Below, one piece after another: positions 59,573 to 64,000 of a DNA stretch of 64,000 nt. The notes under the pieces are model-generated. The model searched no databases, had not been told where the DNA came from, and saw only the letters and a program-made list of their open reading frames with translations. This DNA is from Candidatus Methanoperedens nitratireducens (GTDB taxonomy: Archaea > Halobacteriota > Methanosarcinia > Methanosarcinales > Methanoperedenaceae), in the NCBI RefSeq assembly GCF_900196725.1, contig NZ_FZMP01000203.1, forward strand, positions 23,395-87,394, read 5' to 3'. Every line of letters begins with the position of its first letter. Within the stretch, counting starts at the first letter, position 1. A program made the position numbers and the translations under genes.

Positions 59573-62076
59573 ATGGATCTGGAAGAATTAAAATCCACAT
59601 ATCCGGGATTATTAAGAAAATATTTGTTCGAGGGCAAAGAAGAGGAAGCCCTGTACAGAGCCTACAAGCTCGGTAAAGAGTGTTTTGAGGCAAAAATAGG
59701 TATAGAGGATATTATGAATCTCCATACCCGGGCTCTGGAGGAAATCCTTAAATCCGCTCCGCCGTCCGGTGTTCATGATATAGTGCTCCGGTCTTCCAAT
59801 CTCCTTATAGAGTTTAGCATCAGATTCGGGCTTGTTTGCCAGAACTATTTTGAGATGCTCCAGCAGGCAGATGAAAGGATCAGAAATGCCTTTTACAAAG
59901 CCGGGGAAGCCCTGAACGCAGGACTGGACATCCAGAGAATGCTCCCCGTTATTCTGGATATTGTAAAAAACCTCATCGATGCCGACGGATGTGGCATCAT
60001 GTTGCTGGAAGAGGATAGAACGATAATCAAAGCTTCCGAAGGTCTGGATACTGAAAATGAATTCATTAAAAAATTCCTGTTAAAAGTAACAACCGACGGG
60101 AAGATGGATTTAGTATACGACCTGAAGGAGAAAAAATATCCGGTACACTTAAAAGATGGAAGAGAGATCCGCTCAGTTATTGCGCTCCCGCTGGGTTTAA
60201 AAGGCAAAATCCGGGGCGCGCTGGGGATATATTTTACCTACCCGCATCATTACGAGGAAAAGGAGATCAATCTGCTCGTCTCCTTTGCCTACCAGGCAGT
60301 CTCAGCCATCGATAATGCCTATCTTTTCAAGGAACTTTCCCGCCATGATCGAACAATCAAAGCCCTCTATGAAATCGATAGAGTTATAAGCAAGTCCCTG
60401 GACCTGGAAGAAATCCTGGAATCCGCTCTCACGAAGGTCTTGGAGGTAACAGAAACAGATATCGGGGGGGTATATCTATTAGAGGAAAACGGGGAAACTC
60501 TGAGCCTTAAGGTCCACAGGGGCATATCCCCGGAGCTAACCGCGGTTTTCTCGACTATAAAGGTGGGACAGGGGATGTCCGGGATGGCGGTGAAATCCGG
60601 TAAACCGGTTACCCTGGACTTCACAAAATATCCGGGCCCGGAAATGCTCGCTCTCCTGATAAAAGAGGGGATAGTTTCAGGCGTCAGCGTTCCTCTGATT
60701 GCAAAGGAAAAGGTCAGCGGGGTTATAGCTCTGGCATCTAAAAGATACCGCTCCTTTTCCCGGGATGATCTTGACCTTCTGGCATCAATAGGAAGTCAGA
60801 TAGGAGTCGCTATCGAGAATTCACGGTTGTTTAGAGAACTGGAACTTCACGATAAAATGCTTGATACTCTTTACACCATTGAGAATGTGGTCAGCAGATC
60901 ATTAAATCTGGAGGAGATATTTAACGTGGCTTTATCGAAGGTACTTGAAGTCACAGATGCCCAGGCAGGCACATTATATTCCCTTGATGGAGATATTCTA
61001 CGCCTGGAAGCTTTTAAAGGTCTCTCTCCTGAATTCAAGGAAAAAGCGATGATCAGAAAAATGGGGGAAGGGGTTCCGGGAATTGCTGCACAATCAAAAA
61101 AAGCGATAGCCATGGATGTATCTCAATTCCCAAGCTCACTTTTACTTCCTTATGTGATGGAGGAAGGACTTGTCTCATTTATCGGGACGCCTTTGATGTC
61201 AAAAGGGAAGGTGGTAGGAGCGCTTTCCCTCGGAACAAAGAAAAAGCGAGCGTTCACACAGGATGATCTTGATCTGTTATTTTCGATCGGAAATGTGATA
61301 GGAATCGCGGTAGAGAATGCACGGTTGTACAGAGAATCTGTAGAAAATTTACAAAAATTGCAAAAAGCTTACGATGAATTGCAGATTCTCAATCAGATGA
61401 AAGATGAGTTCATATCGAACGTCTCCCATGAATTGAAGACACCGCTTGTCTCAATAAAAGGATACGCAGAATTATTACATGATGAAAAAATCGGCAGCCT
61501 TTTGGAAATACAAAAAAAGAGTCTTGAAGCTGTTCTAAGAAACGCGGACCGGTTGATCCAGTTGATTGACTCCATTTTGTTCATCAGTAAATTGCAGGCA
61601 GGAAAAGTTGAATTTCATTTTGAGCCCGTAGATCTGGATGAAATAATCAGGGCATGCGTCAGTGATTTCAAGAGCATGCTGGATAAAAAACACATCTCTT
61701 TTGAGAAAGCCGTACCAGAAATATCCCGGGTCGTGGGGAGAGAGATAAATATATAGAAGTAATTAACAATTTGCTCGACAATGCGATAAAATTCACACCT
61801 AATTATGGAAAAATCTGGATAAAAGCATGGGATGAAGGAAAAAATGTTCATCTCATCGTGGCTGATAACGGCATAGGTATTCCCAGTGAACTGATACCAA
61901 AATTGTTCATGCGTTTTTACCAGGTTGACGCTTCTGCATCAAGAAAGTACGGTGGTGCTGGTCTTGGTCTGTATATTGTAAAGTCCGTTGTGGATGCTTT
62001 TGGAGGTAAGATATGGATTGAAAGCGAGGCTGGAAAAGGAACTACAGTCCATCTTCTCTTACCTGCTGCCAGATAA
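59573..62076 (+). CDS. Histidine kinase with RsbU-type N-terminus and three GAF domains, frameshifted near 61735
   Basis: The first open part (59573-61756) has an N-terminal helical domain resembling RsbU_N (LRKYLFEGKEEEALYRAYKL, IGIEDIMNLHTRALEEIL, about 1-85), three GAF domains (about 110-250, 270-410, 435-575) and a HisKA motif FISNVSHELKTPLVSIKGYA (about 620). After GREINI it stops. The ATPase domain continues in another frame: ERDKYIEVINNLLDNAIKFT, VADNGIGIPSEL and GGAGLGLYIVKSVVDAFGGK, ending at 62076. One base is missing in a G run near 61735-61738. RsbU_N binds RsbT, so this kinase may be an output partner of the stressosome. Confidence 0.82.
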
Positions 62077-62159
62077 CCTGTGTTCAGATACGAATGGTTA
62101 ATAAGGCGCAGTCAGTCCCAGAAAGTAAATAAAGTAATAATTAATAAAAAGGATATCAG

Positions 62160-63671
62160 ATGACTTCTAAATTTGGGAAACCAGGGCTCAGGCGTAAGAG
62201 GACAAAAAAAGAGCTTCGGGAAGTGGAGGCGAGATATCGCAGCATTTTTGAGAATGCTATTACAGGTATTTTCCAGATTACCCCGGATGGCAGCTTTCTG
62301 GCAGTGAACCCCAGACTTGCCGGTATGCTGGGCTATGGGTCACCCGGAGAGTTGATGAGCGAGATCAATGATTTCAGGAGACTCTGTGTTGACCCGGGTC
62401 ATCTTGATGAGCTAATCCGCCTTATACAAACGCAGAGGGTTGTAGTTGACTTTACGATCCAGATCTGCCGTAAGGATGGCAGCAGGATACGGGCTTCAGT
62501 AAATGCCTGGTCTCTCCGTGACGCCAGCGGCAAAATAGCAGGGTTTGAGGGTATGCTGGTGGATATCACTGAGCGCTGGAAGGCTCTTCTGGCACTGCGA
62601 GAGTCGGAAATAAAGTTCCGCTCGGTCACCCAGTCTGCAATCGATGCTATTATTTCTGCCGATACCGCTGGCAATATAATCTCATGGAATAAAGGTGCCC
62701 AAACTATCTTTGGATACACAGAGGAAGAAGCTTCAGGTAGATCGCTTACTATCCTGATACCTGAAAAATATAGAGAACCTCATCGAAAGGGTCTGGAGCG
62801 GGTTAATGCCACAGGTGAGACCCGCATTATCGGAAAAACTGTTGAATTTTCAGGATTGAGAAAGGATGGCAGTGAATTCCCTTTAGAGCTTTCGTTATCG
62901 ACCTGGAAAACTGGAGAGAGAAGATTTTACACAGGCATCATCCGCGATATCACTGAACGTAAGCGAGCTGAAGAGATGCTGAAAAACTATGCAGCAGCGC
63001 TTGAGGAGGCGAACCGGCTTAAAGATCTTTTTACGGACATTATGCGCCACGACTTATTGAACCCTTTGAATGTTATAAGAATGGCGGATGAACTGTTGCT
63101 TGAGAAAACAAAAGACGACGATATCCATAAATCCCTCTTAATGATAAAGCGCAACTCTGATAAACTTATTGAAATGATCAAAAACGCCAGTATGTACGCA
63201 AAGCTTGAGAGCGCCGATAAATTAGAGAAATCAAGACTTGATTTGAATACGATATTCAGAACAGTTGCAGACAACTTCAAACCTCAGATTGATGAGAAAA
63301 ACATACATCTTGAATACCTGCCGGAGAGTGAATTCTACGCAATGGTGAATCCAATGATTGAGGACGTTTTTTCAAATCTTCTCGATAATGCGATAAAATA
63401 TTCACCGCAGGGAAGCAGGGTCGAAATAAACATTATAGACGAGAATGAACTCAACAGGATTTATGTTAAGGACTGGGGCTACGGCATAAAAGAAGAGGAT
63501 AAGGATAAGCTCTTCACCCGCTTTCAGAGGGTGGCGAAGAAAGGGGTGAAAGGCACCGGATTAGGGCTTGCGATAGTGAAGCGTATTGTGAAGCTGCATG
63601 GTGGCAGAGTATGGATAGAGGACAATCCGGAAGGCGGGAGCATTTTCTATGTAGAAATACCAAAGGCTTAG
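62160..63671 (+). CDS. PAS-PAS histidine kinase
   Basis: A 503-residue cytoplasmic kinase with two PAS domains (about 25-145, FENAITGIFQITPDGSF; about 150-270, TQSAIDAIISADTAGNIISW), a HisKA helix (FTDIMRHDLLNPLNVIRMAD, about 295-320) with the phospho-acceptor His, and an ATPase domain (VFSNLLDNAIKYSPQG, KDWGYGIKEEDKDKLF, GTGLGLAIVKRIVKLHGGRV). No response regulator is next to it. Short-lived local signalling with the stressosome module is possible because the PAS domains resemble each other in type. Confidence 0.9.
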   Translation: MTSKFGKPGLRRKRTKKELREVEARYRSIFENAITGIFQITPDGSFLAVNPRLAGMLGYGSPGELMSEINDFRRLCVDPGHLDELIRLIQTQRVVVDFTIQICRKDGSRIRASVNAWSLRDASGKIAGFEGMLVDITERWKALLALRESEIKFRSVTQSAIDAIISADTAGNIISWNKGAQTIFGYTEEEASGRSLTILIPEKYREPHRKGLERVNATGETRIIGKTVEFSGLRKDGSEFPLELSLSTWKTGERRFYTGIIRDITERKRAEEMLKNYAAALEEANRLKDLFTDIMRHDLLNPLNVIRMADELLLEKTKDDDIHKSLLMIKRNSDKLIEMIKNASMYAKLESADKLEKSRLDLNTIFRTVADNFKPQIDEKNIHLEYLPESEFYAMVNPMIEDVFSNLLDNAIKYSPQGSRVEINIIDENELNRIYVKDWGYGIKEEDKDKLFTRFQRVAKKGVKGTGLGLAIVKRIVKLHGGRVWIEDNPEGGSIFYVEIPKA

Positions 63672-63705
63672 AGAACCTGCGCTATAGAGCTTTCAGGGTT
63701 ATCCC

Positions 63706-63936
63706 CTATCTTACATGGATTACTTGGACAGGGCACAGGTTTGCCGCCCTTTTCACTAAATCCTCTAACCTTTCAGGCGCCTCACCCGCCTAATTTGCCT
63801 CCGATCCTGTATTCCTATACTATCTGGCTGTGAGTATCTTCAGGGTTTTGCTCAAAGAATTCAGGGCAGGTGGTCCAGCATGTCCCGCAACTGATACAAT
63901 CATCACGATCTATATTTACTTTTAGCTTATTTGCCA
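63706..63936 (-). pseudogene. Single-cluster 4Fe-4S ferredoxin, decayed by an in-frame amber codon and a frameshift
   Basis: ATG 63936 opens MANKLKVNIDRDDCISCGTC and WTTCPEFFEQNPEDTHSQIV, then a TAG at 63817-63815. The same frame continues EYRIGGKLG, and after an indel near 63790 the end of a ferredoxin follows (GEAPERLEDLVKRAANLCPV, QVIHVR) to a TAG at 63706. Three Cys (CxxCxxC... CP) plus the distant CPV make one 4Fe-4S cluster. Two lesions imply a pseudogene rather than amber read-through. Confidence 0.7.
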
Positions 63937-64000
63937 TATTTCATCTTCCATTGCGCTCTTTATAGTACATTCTATTGGAGTTGTACCGTCATAAGTCTCA
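63922..64000 (-). CDS. C-terminal end of an unidentified gene, partial
   Basis: The minus-strand frame entering at the window edge reads ETYDGTTPIECTIKSAMEDE, then IWQIS, and stops with TAA at 63924-63922, overlapping the ferredoxin start by 15 nt. Too short to name; it could be the end of a gene coupled to the ferredoxin, or an open frame by chance. Confidence 0.35.
   Translation of the reverse strand, partial: ETYDGTTPIECTIKSAMEDEIWQIS

Noticed and set aside
63706..63936. Pyrrolysine-containing ferredoxin
   Set aside because: A frameshift follows the TAG, so read-through alone would not restore the protein.

Overview
The window looks archaeal. It carries ribosomal protein L10e, aIF2-beta fused to a TRAM domain, an EndoQ-type PHP nuclease with a C-terminal PCNA-binding peptide, a stand-alone FmdE-family protein, TATA-like boxes about 25-30 nt upstream of several start codons (leaderless genes), and archaeal-type tRNAs. 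The combination of an exported NarG-type nitrate reductase, c-type multihaem cytochromes, CuA cupredoxins, a quinol NO reductase and an FmdE relative fits a nitrate-respiring member of the Methanosarcinales, most like 'Candidatus Methanoperedens' (ANME-2d). That assignment is inference: no mcr or 16S gene lies in the window.

Region by region. (1) 1-6136, minus strand: part of an extracellular contractile injection system (eCIS): two tail-tube proteins, a tail-assembly protein that appears to be extended by a -1 frameshift into a DUF6760-like protein, sheath, a small conserved protein, a Pvc16-like cap protein (DUF4255) and a Pvc15-like double AAA ATPase. (2) 6361-9024: tRNA-Val, -Asp, -Arg and -Thr with small housekeeping genes. 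(3) 9089-18925: a type I restriction-modification locus (hsdM, hsdS, hsdR) interrupted by an MNT/HEPN pair, a PIN-toxin pair and a Fic protein, plus many non-coding repeats. (4) 19031-25076: CBS-HTH regulator, L10e, aIF2-beta, a sulfite-oxidase-fold molybdoenzyme with its cytochrome b, EndoQ, a MazF-type toxin pair and an AbrB-type orphan. (5) 25077-36560: repeats, a broken methyltransferase, the SpoVR/DUF444/PrkA/PrkA operon, dUTPase, a secreted von Willebrand A protein behind a structured RNA leader, and a transposase remnant.

(6) 36690-41313, minus strand: one tightly packed operon running from an octahaem HAO-like cytochrome (frameshifted here) through a TusA-like protein, a siroheme reductase-like protein, a lone half-domain, an amidohydrolase, a CBS protein and an HPP-family membrane protein. 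(7) 41865-52286, minus strand: a ten-gene nitrate reductase operon preceded by a 42-codon leader ORF: narG, narH, a narJ-like chaperone, a haem-b gamma subunit of ethylbenzene-dehydrogenase type, two CuA cupredoxins around a NapH-like membrane iron-sulfur protein, a pentahaem cytochrome, an FmdE-like protein and TatA. There is no narI, so electrons probably reach the exported NarGH through the CuA, NapH-like and haem-b parts. (8) 52629-63671, plus strand: a small protein, a quinol-type NO reductase, and directly behind it a stressosome-like partner-switching module: PAS-repeat RsbR, RsbS, RsbT, an RsbT-RsbX fusion, and a histidine kinase whose N-terminus resembles RsbU. A second PAS histidine kinase follows. 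Nitrate reduction, NO removal and a signalling module that senses some input are thus clustered. (9) 63706-64000: a decayed ferredoxin and the end of another gene.

Several genes carry single-base indels, some of them in homopolymers (25463-26299, 39986-41313, 59573-62076, 63706-63936). These may be real decay or assembly error. I could run no searches: family names rest on motifs and recalled family sequences.
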